Assembly: GCA_029572815.1 (NCBI GenBank)
Contig: JAKPUQ010000141.1
Location: forward strand, 1 to 33,266
DNA from: Bacillota bacterium
Lineage (GTDB): Bacteria > Bacillota > Clostridia > Oscillospirales > Ruminococcaceae
DNA: 33,266 nucleotides
Direction: 5' to 3'
Shown here: positions 13,949-22,500 of the stretch, piece after piece
How the letters are laid out: the number at the start of each line of letters is the position of its first letter
Numbering within the stretch: the stretch's first letter is position 1
The notes under the pieces: model-generated
The model's database searches: none
Told to the model about the DNA's origin: nothing
Seen by the model: only the letters and a program-made list of their open reading frames with translations
Translations under genes and position numbers: made by a program

Positions 13949-15880
13949 TCATATATCAAGATCCTGAGCGAACTTGGCGTTCTTTTCGATGAAATTGCGT
14001 CGCGGTTCTACCTTGTCTCCCATAAGTATGCTGAAGGTCTCGTCTGCCTTGAGGGCGTCCTCCATGCCTATCCTTACGATGGTACGGTGCTCGGGGTCCA
14101 TAGTGGTCTCCCAGAGCTGTTCGGGGTCCATCTCACCAAGACCCTTGTAGCGCTGTACCTCTACGTCCTTGTACTTGCCGTCCTCGGAGAGCTCGGCGAT
14201 GTACTTATCGCGCTCCTCGTCGGAGAAAGCGTAGTATATCTTCTTTTTGCGCTCGACTCTGAAAAGGGGAGGCTGAGCGATATAAACGTTGCCGTTGGTG
14301 ATGAGGGGTCTCATGTAGCGGAAGAAGAAGGTGAGGAGAAGTGTTCTGATGTGCATACCGTCAACATCGGCATCGGCCATGATTATTACCTTGCCGTATC
14401 GGAGCTTTTCGATGTCGAAGTCCTCGCCTATTCCAGTTCCCAGGGCAGTAACTACGGGTTCAAGCTTGTCATTGCCGTAGATACGGTCTATTCTTGCCTT
14501 CTCAACGTTGAGCATCTTGCCCCAGAGAGCAAGGATAGCCTGATAGCGTCTGTCACGTCCCTGCTTTGCGGAGCCTCCCGCAGAATCTCCCTCGACGATG
14601 TAAATCTCGGTGTAGCGGTTGTCGCGCTCGGCGCAGTCCGCCAGCTTTTCGGGCATTGTAGCCTTTCCGAAGGCGTTCTTGTTACGCTCTGCCTCACGGG
14701 CGCGCTTTGCAGCCTCACGGGCTTTGAGAGCAGAAACGCTCTTCTCAAAGATGAGGTTTGCGGTCTCGGGGTTCTCCTCCAGGAAGTTCATGAGCTTTTC
14801 CTGGACCATTTTTTCGATGAAGGGTCTTACCTCGGGATTTCCGAGACGTCCCTTTGTCTGACCCTCAAACTCACATTCGGTGAGCTTTACGGAGATGATA
14901 GCGGTAAGTCCCTCGCGGACGTCCTCGCCCTTGAGCTTGTCCTTGGCGTCCTTTATCTTGCCCATCTTAACGCCGTATTCGTTGATGACCTTGGTCAGGG
15001 CGTTCTTGAAGCCTGTCTCGTGTGAGCCGCCGTCCTTGGTGTGAATATTGTTTGCGAATGAGAGTATGACCTCATTATAGCTGTCGTTGTACTGGAGAGC
15101 TATCTCCGCGAAGGAGTCGCCCTGAGTTCCCGAAATATAGATAACATCGCCGCTGAGGGACTCAAGTCCTCTTGTGGCATGGATATGCTCTACGAACTGG
15201 CGGATACCGCCCTCATAGTGAAGGGTCTCGCTGATGATATTGGCGCTGTCGCGCTTATCAGAGAAGACTATCTTTATGCCTGCGTTGAGGAAAGCCTGCT
15301 CGCGGAGACGCTTCAGAAGAACCTCGTAATCGTAGACAGTGCTCTCGAATATCTCATCGTCAGCCTTGAACATTACGCTGGTACCTGTCTCCTTGGTATC
15401 GCCGATTATCTTCAGCTCCTCGTCGTAGTGACCGCGCTCGAATCGCTGGAAGTAAACGTGCTCGCCGTCCTTGACCGTGAGCTCCAGCCATGATGAAAGG
15501 GCATTTACTACCGAGGCACCGACGCCGTGGAGACCGCCCGATACCTTATATCCGCCGCCGCCGAACTTTCCGCCTGCGTGAAGTATGGTATAAACTACCG
15601 TAGCAGCTGAGATGCCCTCCTTGGGGTGGATACCTACGGGGATACCGCGTCCGTTATCGGAAACGCGGATGATATCGCCCTCAAGTATCTCAACGGTTAT
15701 CTCTGTACAGTAGCCTGCAAGGGCTTCGTCGATGGAGTTGTCCACTATCTCGTAGACGAGGTGGTGGAGTCCCCCGGGACCTGTGGAACCGATGTACATA
15801 CCGGGTCTTTTGCGGACCGCTTCAAGTCCCTCCAAGACCTGTATGTCGTTTTCATCGTAATTGTTGTTCTGCTGACTCAT
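13949..15880 (-). CDS. gyrB: DNA gyrase subunit B
   Basis: The ATPase subunit of gyrase, 643 residues. The GHKL ATP site shows [22 protein letters not shown] and [15 protein letters not shown]. The transducer domain follows (about 225-400). The TOPRIM domain shows [16 protein letters not shown] and [17 protein letters not shown]. The C-terminal tail holds [19 protein letters not shown]. Length is standard for Bacillota. GGAGG lies 7 bases before the ATG at 15880. The transposase gene ends only 3 bases upstream, so gyrB may be transcribed through it from the recF region or from a promoter within it. Confidence 0.97.
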   Translation of the reverse strand: MSQQNNNYDENDIQVLEGLEAVRKRPGMYIGSTGPGGLHHLVYEIVDNSIDEALAGYCTEITVEILEGDIIRVSDNGRGIPVGIHPKEGISAATVVYTILHAGGKFGGGGYKVSGGLHGVGASVVNALSSWLELTVKDGEHVYFQRFERGHYDEELKIIGDTKETGTSVMFKADDEIFESTVYDYEVLLKRLREQAFLNAGIKIVFSDKRDSANIISETLHYEGGIRQFVEHIHATRGLESLSGDVIYISGTQGDSFAEIALQYNDSYNEVILSFANNIHTKDGGSHETGFKNALTKVINEYGVKMGKIKDAKDKLKGEDVREGLTAIISVKLTECEFEGQTKGRLGNPEVRPFIEKMVQEKLMNFLEENPETANLIFEKSVSALKAREAAKRAREAERNKNAFGKATMPEKLADCAERDNRYTEIYIVEGDSAGGSAKQGRDRRYQAILALWGKMLNVEKARIDRIYGNDKLEPVVTALGTGIGEDFDIEKLRYGKVIIMADADVDGMHIRTLLLTFFFRYMRPLITNGNVYIAQPPLFRVERKKKIYYAFSDEERDKYIAELSEDGKYKDVEVQRYKGLGEMDPEQLWETTMDPEHRTIVRIGMEDALKADETFSILMGDKVEPRRNFIEKNAKFAQDLDI

Positions 15881-16076
15881 GATTTACCTCCAAAAATTCT
15901 GGTTGTATATGTCATTGACCCAATTAATGGGATTATTGTCTATGTAATTGCAGATCTCAAGGAATTCCCTCTCATTGCGGATAATGTGGTCGTGAAATGA
16001 TTTCTGCCATATAGAGAAACCTATCTGTTTCGTTAATATCGTCTTTAATCCATTGATTATCTGAGAAACGTTTTTT

Positions 16077-16102
16077 GTAGGGAACGCCGCCCACGGCGTT
16101 CC
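16077..16102. repeat. REP-like palindrome inside the transposase gene, copy 1
   Basis: GTAG is followed by perfect 9-bp arms GGAACGCCG/CGGCGTTCC around CCCA. The inverted second copy lies at 16263-16288. Confidence 0.8.
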
Positions 16103-16262
16103 ACAATTTACAGATTTATCTTCATAATCCGAAATGAACAAGATCATATGAATATGGTCGGGCATTATTACATATTTCGTAACCGAAACATAGCGGTATA
16201 TATCATTTATTTCTTTGATATTGTTATCAACGATCTCACCATATTCCGTTAATTTTATGATC

Positions 16263-16288
16263 GGAACGCCGAGGGCGGCGTTCCCTAC
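16263..16288. repeat. REP-like palindrome inside the transposase gene, copy 2
   Basis: It has the same 9-bp arms around AGGG, ending in CCTAC. In reverse complement it matches copy 1 at 25 of 26 positions, so the pair is arranged head to head about 160 bases apart. Confidence 0.8.
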
Positions 16289-16401
16289 ATCACGGATATC
16301 TGATAAATACCTGATACGGTCTTTCGTGCAAATGGTAATGAAATACAGACCATTCCGTGAATAATCGTAATTTTTCAATCTGTTCAGCCTGCGATCCTCC
16401 A

Positions 16402-16662
16402 TCAGAACCCTCCGCCATTTTTCAGGCGTTTCCGCAGTGTAGCTGCCGAGAGCTGGGAGATATACACCCTTTCGCTGCCGTTCTTCACTGTTATTATGAA
16501 GCTTTTCGGCATTTCGTAGGTGGTGTAGATGCAGTGATGTTCCTTTTCGGCACGTTCAAGGAGCTTCTTGGTACACTTTTCAACAGTTGTGTTCTCAATG
16601 TCGAAAATTCCCACAACGTCCCTGACGTCCACGGAGTAATTATTCCCTATGTGCAGATACAT
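16402..16662 (-). CDS. remB: RemB/YaaB, DUF370 extracellular matrix regulator
   Basis: An 86-residue DUF370 protein (RemA/RemB family). In B. subtilis RemA is a DNA-binding activator of biofilm matrix genes and RemB, encoded by the recF neighbour yaaB, is its relative; the position next to recF and the opening [11 protein letters not shown] match RemB. The motif FIITVKNGSERVYISQLSAATLRKR covers its second half. GGAGGAGG lies 5 bases before the ATG. It overlaps the recF end by 23 bases and its own stop overlaps the transposase start, so it belongs to the recF operon. Confidence 0.9.
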   Translation of the reverse strand: MYLHIGNNYSVDVRDVVGIFDIENTTVEKCTKKLLERAEKEHHCIYTTYEMPKSFIITVKNGSERVYISQLSAATLRKRLKNGGGF

Positions 16663-17788
16663 TTTCTTCCTCCTCCAGAACGCTTCCGCCGCTTATACGG
16701 AGGATCTTTCCCTTTATCTCGGGAAGAAGCGCATTTTCGTTGGGTGTGGTTATGAATACCTGCATATCTTTTATCATATCGAATACGAACCTCTGACGGC
16801 TCTCGTCCAACTCGCCCATTACGTCATCAAGAAATATGACGGGAGCTTCCTTGGACCGCTGCATAAAGATCTCAGCCTGAGCCAGCTTCATCACAAGAGC
16901 TGCGCTTTTTATCTGTCCCTGTGAGCCGTAGTCCTTGGCGCTGACGCCGTTTATCTTTATGATTATCTCATCGCGGTTGACTCCTGCGTGGGTGCTTCCC
17001 GTTCTGATGTCGTAATCCGAGGTCTCCTTCAGCTTCCTGTAATACTGCTCGTATGCTTCTTCACCGCAGGGCTTTTCAAAGTCCTCGGGTCTGAAAACAT
17101 TTGACTTGTACTCCAGCTCAAGCTCCTCTGTTCCTCCCGATATAGTGCGGTAAAGTCTGCCGCAGATACCGTTGAACCTGTCTATATACTCATGGCGCAT
17201 ATAGGAGATGACCGCTCCCTCGCGGGAAGCCTGTCTGTCCCATACATCGAGGATACCTCTTTCGGTATTTCCCTGCATTATGCCTTTGAGGAGCGCATTG
17301 CGCTGGTTCATGATGGCGTTGTTCTTATTGATGTGCATGACAAAGACGGGATTGAGCTGTGAAGCTGCCATATCCACGAAATTACGCCTTTTTTCGGGCG
17401 AACCCTTTATTATGTCCACATCGTCGGGTATAAAGGCTATGCACTTGAAAACGTCAAAGAGCGCCCTTGTTCCCTTCTGTTTTACGCCGTTGAGGGTTAT
17501 ATTCTTGCTGTTTGCGGCGCTTCTGGTCATCTCAAAGGTTATTTTCTGTTCGCGGACGCTGTCCATTATCTTCACCTTTGACTCCATACGGCTGCCGCCC
17601 AGGCAGATATAGTCCTTTTCCTTCGAGCCGCGGAAGCTCTTGCAGCCCGAAAGTATCCACATGGCTTCAAGGAGATTGGTCTTGCCCTGAGCATTGGGAC
17701 CCACTATGATATTATACTTCGGGTCGGGAGCAAATGATATGCCGCTCAGGTTCTTGAAGCCGTCAATATCGGCGTAGGTGACTATCAC
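16640..17788 (-). CDS. recF: DNA repair and replication protein RecF
   Basis: An SMC-like ATPase that helps RecO and RecR load RecA at gaps, 382 residues. It shows Walker A GPNAQGKT (residues 30-37), the signature [11 protein letters not shown] and Walker [13 protein letters not shown], with the DDV-GELD form typical of RecF. The start codon is GTG at 17788, overlapping the stop of the S4 gene by 4 bases (GTGA). The last residues run into the remB ribosome site and start. Order dnaN-yaaA-recF-remB is standard for the group. Confidence 0.95.
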   Translation of the reverse strand: MIVTYADIDGFKNLSGISFAPDPKYNIIVGPNAQGKTNLLEAMWILSGCKSFRGSKEKDYICLGGSRMESKVKIMDSVREQKITFEMTRSAANSKNITLNGVKQKGTRALFDVFKCIAFIPDDVDIIKGSPEKRRNFVDMAASQLNPVFVMHINKNNAIMNQRNALLKGIMQGNTERGILDVWDRQASREGAVISYMRHEYIDRFNGICGRLYRTISGGTEELELEYKSNVFRPEDFEKPCGEEAYEQYYRKLKETSDYDIRTGSTHAGVNRDEIIIKINGVSAKDYGSQGQIKSAALVMKLAQAEIFMQRSKEAPVIFLDDVMGELDESRQRFVFDMIKDMQVFITTPNENALLPEIKGKILRISGGSVLEEEENVSAHRE

Positions 17789-17997
17789 TCTACGATTACC
17801 TCTTGACCGTCCAGCTCTACTCTGTCACCGGGGCGTATTTTCTTGCCTCTCATGGTGCAGACCTCTCCGTTCACAAGGACCTCTCCGTCCTGTATGAGCT
17901 GCTTTGCCTCTCCGCCGGAGCCCACAAGTGAAGCAAATTTCAGCAGAGCGTCCAGCTTTATGAACTCTGTGGTTATTTTTATCCTGTTTTCGGGCAT
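17785..17997 (-). CDS. yaaA: S4-domain RNA-binding protein YaaA (RlbA)
   Basis: A 70-residue protein consisting of one S4 RNA-binding domain ([23 protein letters not shown], then [22 protein letters not shown]). The family member beside recF in Bacillus is called YaaA or RlbA and is thought to work in ribosome assembly. The start at 17997 gives 8 bases from the AGAGGTG site; a GTG at 18006 would sit within that site and is less likely. It is separated from dnaN by 112 bases containing a small hairpin and overlaps recF by 4 bases. Confidence 0.9.
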   Translation of the reverse strand: MPENRIKITTEFIKLDALLKFASLVGSGGEAKQLIQDGEVLVNGEVCTMRGKKIRPGDRVELDGQEVIVE

Positions 17998-18072
17998 ATA
18001 TATCACCTCTTACGGTAGAATACTTTACATCGGAACACTTCGTGGCTGTTCAGCCGCCGTGAATACATGATT

Positions 18073-18095
18073 TCAGCTGCCATACGAGCAGCTGA
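18073..18095. other. Hairpin in the dnaN-yaaA spacer
   Basis: Perfect 8-bp arms TCAGCTGC/GCAGCTGA enclose a 7-base loop. No T tract follows on the minus strand, so it is probably an RNA structure or weak pause site rather than a strong terminator. Confidence 0.35.
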
Positions 18096-18118
18096 GAACA
18101 TCAGCCATTCCGCAGCTC

Positions 18119-19225
18119 TCAGTTCTTGAGCTGTATGGGCATTACAAGGAATATGAAGCTTTCGCCCTCGAGAGGAAGTATCTCGATGACCTTCATTGCG
18201 CCGTTAAAGCGAATGCGCACCTTGTCGCCCTCCGCAGCACGGAGCGCTTCGAGAATGAGCTTGTTATTGAAGCCGATAGTAACGGTCTCTCCCGAAATAT
18301 CAGCGGAAATAGCGTCGTTTATCTTACCGATGCCTGTCTTGCAGCTTATCTTCATTACGCCGTTGCCGACCTCGCAGCGGATAGGCGACTTGTTCTTGTC
18401 GTCGATAAGCAGTGAGCAGCGTTCGAGACAGGTGGAGAAATCCCTCTTGCTGATGATGACCTCAGTCTTGCAGCCGCTGGGGATACTGAGCTTGTAGTTA
18501 TGGAACACGCCCTCGAGAAGTCTGGATATAACAAAAACGTTTCCTATCTCGAAGATGATGTGTCTGTCGTTGGTGCAGACTGTGCAGAGCTTCTCATCGT
18601 CATCGTCCTTGATAAGTGTGGAAACCTCAAGGAGAGCCTTTTTCGGAACTACGAAGTGATATTTCTCTGTGCAGTCGGTGAGCTCGCTTCTGATAGCAAG
18701 TCTGAAACCGTCTATAGCTACCATATTGAAGCTTCCCTCCTCGATATCGAAGAGCTCACCTGTAAGAACGGGCTTGCTCTCATTGAGAGAAGCAGCATAG
18801 CTGGTCATATTTATCATGGATTTGAGTATGCTCTGCTTTACAGAGAAGCTTCTTGCGGAGTCTACCTTCGGAAGCTCGGGATACTCGTTTGCAGACATTG
18901 CGGGGAAGCTGCACTCGGTAGCGCTGCATGAGATAGTGATAACGAGGTTCTCGTCAACATCGAAGGTTATCTCGTCTCCCGACATACGTCTTGTGAACTC
19001 GCTGAAAAGTCTTGCGCTTACCACGAATTCTCCCTCGCCCTCGGTGTTTGCACTGATAGAGGTGCGGATACCCATTTCAAGGTTATAGGCTGTGAGCTCA
19101 ACGCTTCCCTCTGATACACGTACCTTTATTCCCTCAAGAGCGGGAATGGTGGATTTCTGTGAAACAGCTCTTGAGACATTTCCGATAGCCTCGCTGATCT
19201 CTGTTTTGTTGCAGATGAATTTCAT
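18119..19225 (-). CDS. dnaN: DNA polymerase III beta clamp
   Basis: The ring-shaped sliding clamp that tethers the replicative polymerase, 368 residues with the usual three repeated clamp domains (about 1-120, 125-245 and 250-368). Typical segments are MKFICNKTEISEAIGNVSRAVSQKSTIPALEG (shown as start and motif only), LFSEFTRRMSGDEI and the C-terminal FIFLVMPIQLKN in place of the common MPVR-type end. GGAGG precedes the ATG, with an AT-rich zone just upstream. It lies one spacer (482 bases) downstream of dnaA in the same direction. Confidence 0.96.
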   Translation of the reverse strand: MKFICNKTEISEAIGNVSRAVSQKSTIPALEGIKVRVSEGSVELTAYNLEMGIRTSISANTEGEGEFVVSARLFSEFTRRMSGDEITFDVDENLVITISCSATECSFPAMSANEYPELPKVDSARSFSVKQSILKSMINMTSYAASLNESKPVLTGELFDIEEGSFNMVAIDGFRLAIRSELTDCTEKYHFVVPKKALLEVSTLIKDDDDEKLCTVCTNDRHIIFEIGNVFVISRLLEGVFHNYKLSIPSGCKTEVIISKRDFSTCLERCSLLIDDKNKSPIRCEVGNGVMKISCKTGIGKINDAISADISGETVTIGFNNKLILEALRAAEGDKVRIRFNGAMKVIEILPLEGESFIFLVMPIQLKN

Positions 19226-19250
19226 TATATAAGCCTCCGTATTATCTTGG

Positions 19251-19303
19251 CTGTGATAAGATAAGCTAAGATAAGAATAAATATTATTGTTGTTGTTATT
19301 GTG
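19251..19303. other. Candidate DNA unwinding element of oriC
   Basis: An AT-rich stretch with reiterated GATAAG/TAAGATAAG units followed by ATTATTGTTGTTGTTATTG, just upstream of dnaN and next to the DnaA-box-like motifs of the dnaA-dnaN spacer. Position matches the B. subtilis unwinding site. The trinucleotide rhythm recalls DnaA-trios but is not strict. Confidence 0.45.
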
Positions 19304-19353
19304 TCGGTGGAAAAGTTGGAACAGGCGTTTTTTGAAGATATACGCCGAACAGC

Positions 19354-19682
19354 TCGTCCACAGAGCGCTGTTGTGAAATTTTGGAATTTTTTGAAAAGCT
19401 CAGAGCCTGTCCGTTTTTGTGTGAAAAAGGTTGAGCATTGTGGAGTTGAAAAGGAAAAAAAGTTGAGAAAAATGTGAAAAGCGGTATTTTGAAATATTTT
19501 TTAGCGGAAAATTTCACAATGGTGTTGAGTGTTGAAAGTTACCCGTGTTGAAATGATATCCGACAGCTCCGGTCAGTAAAGGCGGACTGTCTTTTTCTTA
19601 TCGGGGATAATTTCAGACGGGAATTTTCAGAATAGTTTTTAACACACTGTTGAAAACTGTGTTGAATGAGCAGTTTTCAACA
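19354..19682. other. oriC: oriC part 1: DnaA-box-like motifs downstream of dnaA
   Basis: Motifs include TCGTCCACA (19354-19362), TGTTGAAAG (19530-19538), TGTTGAAAT (19546-19554), TGTTGAAAA (19648-19656) and TTTTCAACA (19674-19682), with further TGTGGA and GTTGA fragments between. No perfect TTATCCACA occurs here. The rest of the dnaA-dnaN spacer is non-coding. Confidence 0.65.
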
Positions 19683-19707
19683 TTTTTAACGTTGACCGTC
19701 GGTTGAC

Positions 19708-21078
19708 TCAGACCTTGCTCTTGTCCTTGATGTTCTTGATGATATCGTTTACAAGGTTCTTGAGGTTTGAGTCCTTTTCCATTGACTCTGTAACGCTTGT
19801 GACAGAGTAAACGATAGTGGAGTGGTCTCTGCCGCCGAACTCCGTACCGATGGAGGCAAGGGGCATCTGAGTGATCTCGCGGACAACGTAGATAGCCACC
19901 TTACGGGCTGTAGAGATCTGTGCAGAGCGCTTGCTTGAGCGGAGATCCTCGGGAGATACGCCGTAAACTGTGGATACCTCGGAGATGATCTTCTCAACAG
20001 TGATCGGGATAGGCTGCTCGTCTGTGAGGACATCGCGGATAATGCTCTGAGCCATTGATATGGTTATGGGGCTTCCTGCGAAGTGGTTGAGAGCCTTGAG
20101 GCGTACAACTGCGCCCTCAAGCTGTCTGATGTTGGATTTCAGGCGGTTGGCCATGAATTCTGCCACTTCACTGGGCATTTTAAGCTCAAGAAGCTCGGAT
20201 TTTCTGTTGATGATGGCAAGTCTTGTCTCGTAATCGGGGGCTGAGATGTCTGCGATGAGACCGCCCTCAAAACGTGTACGGAGACGCTCCTCAAGGGTGA
20301 GCAGCTCCTTTGGCGGCTTATCTGAGGTGATGACTATCTGCTTGCCCTCCTGATGGAGCTTGTAGAAGGTGTGGAAGAACTCCTCCTGCATACGCTCTCT
20401 GCCAGAGAAGAACTGGATATCGTCGATGAGGAGGATATCAGCGTTCCTGTACTTGTCATGGAAGTCGGAGATGCTGCTCTTGTTGAGAGCGTTTACCAGG
20501 TCGCTTCCGAAGGTCTCGCTGGTAACGTAAACTATATTGAAGTCGGGATGGTTCTTTCTGACCTCGTTTGCGATAGCAGTGATGAGGTGGGTCTTGCCCA
20601 TTCCCGAGGGACCGTATATGAACAGCGGGTTATAGTCGGGAACAGCCTTGCTTCCGCAGTTCTTTGCCACGGATTTACTGCAGGCAAGGGCAAACTCATT
20701 TGAACGTCCCTCGATGAAGGTATCGAAGGTATAGTCATAATTGGCAAATTTATAGGACTGCTCAAGCTCAGCGTGCTTCTGCTCAAGCTCGGCGTCCGTG
20801 GGTACCTTTATTTTTTCCGGCTCATCGGATTCAACATTGATGGTGATATTGACATTGAGTCCGAGAACGTTGAAGAATGCGTCCTTGACAGCATTGGCAT
20901 ATGAGTTCATTACAATATTTTTCTGGAAATCAGTCTGCACGCTGAAAATAGCCTCGGATCCGTTGAAATCAACAGGCACCAGCGGATCTATCCATGTCTT
21001 GATGCCTATTTCCGGTATAGTTTCGTTTTCGAGACAGTAGCTCTTTACCTTCTCAAAAACCTCGACAAATGAATTCAT
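19708..21078 (-). CDS. dnaA: Replication initiator DnaA
   Basis: The AAA+ initiator that binds and opens oriC, 456 residues. Domain I (about 1-85) and a short linker precede the ATPase with Walker A GPSGMGKT (156-163) and Walker B ILLIDDIQFF. Domain IV holds the basic region SKRSAQISTARK and the signature GGRDHSTIVYS. Compared with the common PRQ and GGRDHTT forms, the DNA-contacting positions read ARK and HST. The start at 21078 has GGAGG 6 bases upstream; the longer frame from 21153 is rejected. A strong promoter with a DnaA-box-like TTTTCCACC in its spacer suggests autoregulation. Confidence 0.97.
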   Translation of the reverse strand: MNSFVEVFEKVKSYCLENETIPEIGIKTWIDPLVPVDFNGSEAIFSVQTDFQKNIVMNSYANAVKDAFFNVLGLNVNITINVESDEPEKIKVPTDAELEQKHAELEQSYKFANYDYTFDTFIEGRSNEFALACSKSVAKNCGSKAVPDYNPLFIYGPSGMGKTHLITAIANEVRKNHPDFNIVYVTSETFGSDLVNALNKSSISDFHDKYRNADILLIDDIQFFSGRERMQEEFFHTFYKLHQEGKQIVITSDKPPKELLTLEERLRTRFEGGLIADISAPDYETRLAIINRKSELLELKMPSEVAEFMANRLKSNIRQLEGAVVRLKALNHFAGSPITISMAQSIIRDVLTDEQPIPITVEKIISEVSTVYGVSPEDLRSSKRSAQISTARKVAIYVVREITQMPLASIGTEFGGRDHSTIVYSVTSVTESMEKDSNLKNLVNDIIKNIKDKSKV

Positions 21079-21152
21079 AATAACCTCCGAATGTATGCAA
21101 GTATAGTTGGAGAAAAAATGACCGTACTCTCCTATTAATAATATATAAGACA

Positions 21153-21181
21153 ATTATACCATAACGGGTGGAAAAAAGCAA
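21153..21181 (-). promoter_or_regulatory. dnaA promoter
   Basis: On the minus strand TTGCTT (21181-21176), a 17-base spacer and perfect TATAAT (21158-21153) with TG extension. The spacer contains TTTTCCACC, two changes from TTATCCACA, so DnaA may repress its own gene. Confidence 0.7.
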
Positions 21182-21218
21182 GTAGATTTCCTTGTCTAAG
21201 AGTTAGAAAATAACCCTT

Positions 21219-21427
21219 CTTTCCACACGCAAATTGACATATTGTTGAAAACTGTGTTGAAACGCTTGAAAAGTCATAAAAAAATCCCGCTTTTTACTGA
21301 AAAAACCGTGTCTGAAAATGTTGAAACAGGGCGGTTGATAAGAATTTTACACTTGTTTTTCAAAATATTCAACGATATATCAGCAAAACTGCGTCAGCTG
21401 TCAAAATCGGACAAAGTGTTGAAATTT
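21219..21427. other. oriC: oriC part 2: DnaA-box-like motifs upstream of dnaA
   Basis: CTTTCCACA (21219-21227), TGTTGAAAA (21243-21251), TGTTGAAAC (21255-21263 and 21319-21327), GGTTGATAA (21333-21341) and TGTTGAAAT (21417-21425) lie in the divergent dnaA-rpmH spacer. The spacer otherwise holds only the two promoters. All genes flank it divergently, fitting a bipartite origin around dnaA. Confidence 0.65.
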
Positions 21428-21502
21428 CAGCTGTTAAGGTTCAGAATATATTGTCAAAAAGACAGAAAATCACCTTCCCGATAAAAAAATTTCGGGAATT
21501 GC

Positions 21503-21531
21503 TTGACAGAAAGGGCTTTTTAATATATAAT
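21503..21531 (+). promoter_or_regulatory. Consensus sigma-A promoter of rpmH
   Basis: Perfect TTGACA and perfect TATAAT with a 17-base spacer. The transcript leader (about 21538-21634) forms two small hairpins, near 21545-21564 and 21583-21601. Confidence 0.9.
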
Positions 21532-21634
21532 GATTTAGTGTAATGCAGGGCGAAGTGCCCCTGCGCGTAAATCACGTCAGTCAGAGCGGTTTTTTCGCTC
21601 TTGTATACAATTGGCAGAGAGGAGGACACTGAAT

Positions 21635-21769
21635 ATGAAAAGAACATATCAGCCTAAGAAGCTCCACAGAAAGAAGGAGCACGGCTTCATGAAGAGAATG
21701 GCTACTAAGAACGGCAGAAAGGTTTTAGCTCGTAGAAGATCTAAGGGCAGAGCAAGATTAACTCACTGA
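21635..21769 (+). CDS. rpmH: Ribosomal protein bL34
   Basis: The smallest large-subunit ribosomal protein, 44 residues, highly basic. It begins [18 protein letters not shown] and ends GRARLTH, the standard L34 pattern (TYQP, HGF, MAT, NGR, RRSKGR). GGAGGA precedes the ATG. It is the first gene of the rightward arm and has a terminator-like hairpin before rnpA, which would let L34 be made in excess of the RNase P protein. Confidence 0.97.
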   Translation: MKRTYQPKKLHRKKEHGFMKRMATKNGRKVLARRRSKGRARLTH

Positions 21770-21776
21770 CGAGGCT

Positions 21777-21808
21777 GACCACAAAATCTTTATTTTGTGG
21801 TCTTTTTT
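21777..21808 (+). terminator. Intrinsic terminator/attenuator between rpmH and rnpA
   Basis: A perfect 11-bp stem (GACCACAAAAT) with a 4-base loop is followed by seven T residues apart from one C at the stem end. It should stop most rpmH transcripts; rnpA has no clear promoter of its own, so read-through is likely. Confidence 0.85.
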
Positions 21809-21835
21809 GTTAGGACGGCTTTTACAGGTGCGATT

Positions 21836-22204
21836 ATGCTTTATACGGAAATATTGAACGACAATAAGGACTTCCTCGCCCTGTATAAAAAGGGCAGGTA
21901 TGCCGCTTCAAAATACTCGGTCATCTATGTCAGACCAAACGGCAGACCCTTCAATCGACTGGGTATAACCGCAGGTAAGAAAGTTGGCAACGCTGTCTGC
22001 CGCAACAGAGCTAAAAGGCTTATCCGCCTTGCCTACAGGAATTACGAGGTAAAGCTCCCCGTGGGCATGGATATAGTCATAGTTGCAAGGACCGCTATAT
22101 GCGAGATCAAGTCACAGGAATACTGCGGCTATATGGAAAAGTACGGAGTCGCTGACATCAACAGGATGTTCCGCAGCTTCGACGGTAATAAAAAGCGGAT
22201 ATGA
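21836..22204 (+). CDS. rnpA: Ribonuclease P protein component
   Basis: The protein subunit that helps RNase P RNA cut tRNA precursors, 122 residues. The family signature is visible as [17 protein letters not shown] (about residues 54-70), and the RNA-binding basic face is present. The start at 21836 (MLYTEIL) is chosen; its AGGTG ribosome site is weak, and the longer frame from 21797 begins inside the terminator. It overlaps yidD by 4 bases (ATGA). Confidence 0.93.
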   Translation: MLYTEILNDNKDFLALYKKGRYAASKYSVIYVRPNGRPFNRLGITAGKKVGNAVCRNRAKRLIRLAYRNYEVKLPVGMDIVIVARTAICEIKSQEYCGYMEKYGVADINRMFRSFDGNKKRI

Positions 22205-22488
22205 AATTTCTGGTACTGGGGCTGATAAAGTTCTACCGCAGGTTCATATCTCCGCTGTTCCCCCCTAAATGCAAGTATTATCCTACCTGCAGCACCTACG
22301 CTCTGGAAGCTGTCAGGCGCTTCGGCGCAGTAAGGGGCTCGGCTCTTGCCGTGTGGAGGATACTCCGCTGCAACCCGTGGTCATTGGGCGGCATAGACCA
22401 TGTTCCCGAGAAATTCACCTTCAGGGTGAAAAAATACGACTTCATTGACCCTGACTACGGTGAGGATGAAGACAACAAAAAGATTTAA
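22201..22488 (+). CDS. yidD: Membrane protein insertion efficiency factor YidD
   Basis: A 95-residue amphipathic protein thought to assist YidC-dependent membrane insertion. It shows the conserved block [21 protein letters not shown] with its three cysteines, then [17 protein letters not shown]. The acidic C-terminus (YGEDEDNKK) is an extension. It is coupled to rnpA by ATGA overlap and followed 12 bases later by yidC. Confidence 0.95.
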   Translation: MKFLVLGLIKFYRRFISPLFPPKCKYYPTCSTYALEAVRRFGAVRGSALAVWRILRCNPWSLGGIDHVPEKFTFRVKKYDFIDPDYGEDEDNKKI

Positions 22489-22500
22489 GAGGGATGAATA

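Larger units (their letters stand above)
15884..16402 (-). mobile_element. REP-associated tyrosine transposase (RAYT, Y1-type)
   Basis: A 172-residue single-strand transposase of the IS200-like Y1 superfamily, of the REP-associated kind. It has the N-terminal motif YDYSRNGLYFITICT, the metal-binding histidine pair in MPDHIHMILF and the catalytic tyrosine in NYIDNNPINW, so it looks intact. The two frame segments VGNAALGVP and CGTPWAAFP are encoded by inverted copies of one palindrome (see repeats). It lies in the same direction between remB and gyrB: its ATG overlaps the remB stop (TGATG) and it has GGAGGG upstream. Its base use is more AT-rich than its neighbours, which suggests transfer. No terminal IS-like ends are seen, as expected for this group. 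Confidence 0.88.

Noticed and set aside
13937..15025. 362-residue plus-strand frame across gyrB
   Set aside because: It lies antisense to a complete gyrB with all motifs; long only because of codon bias.
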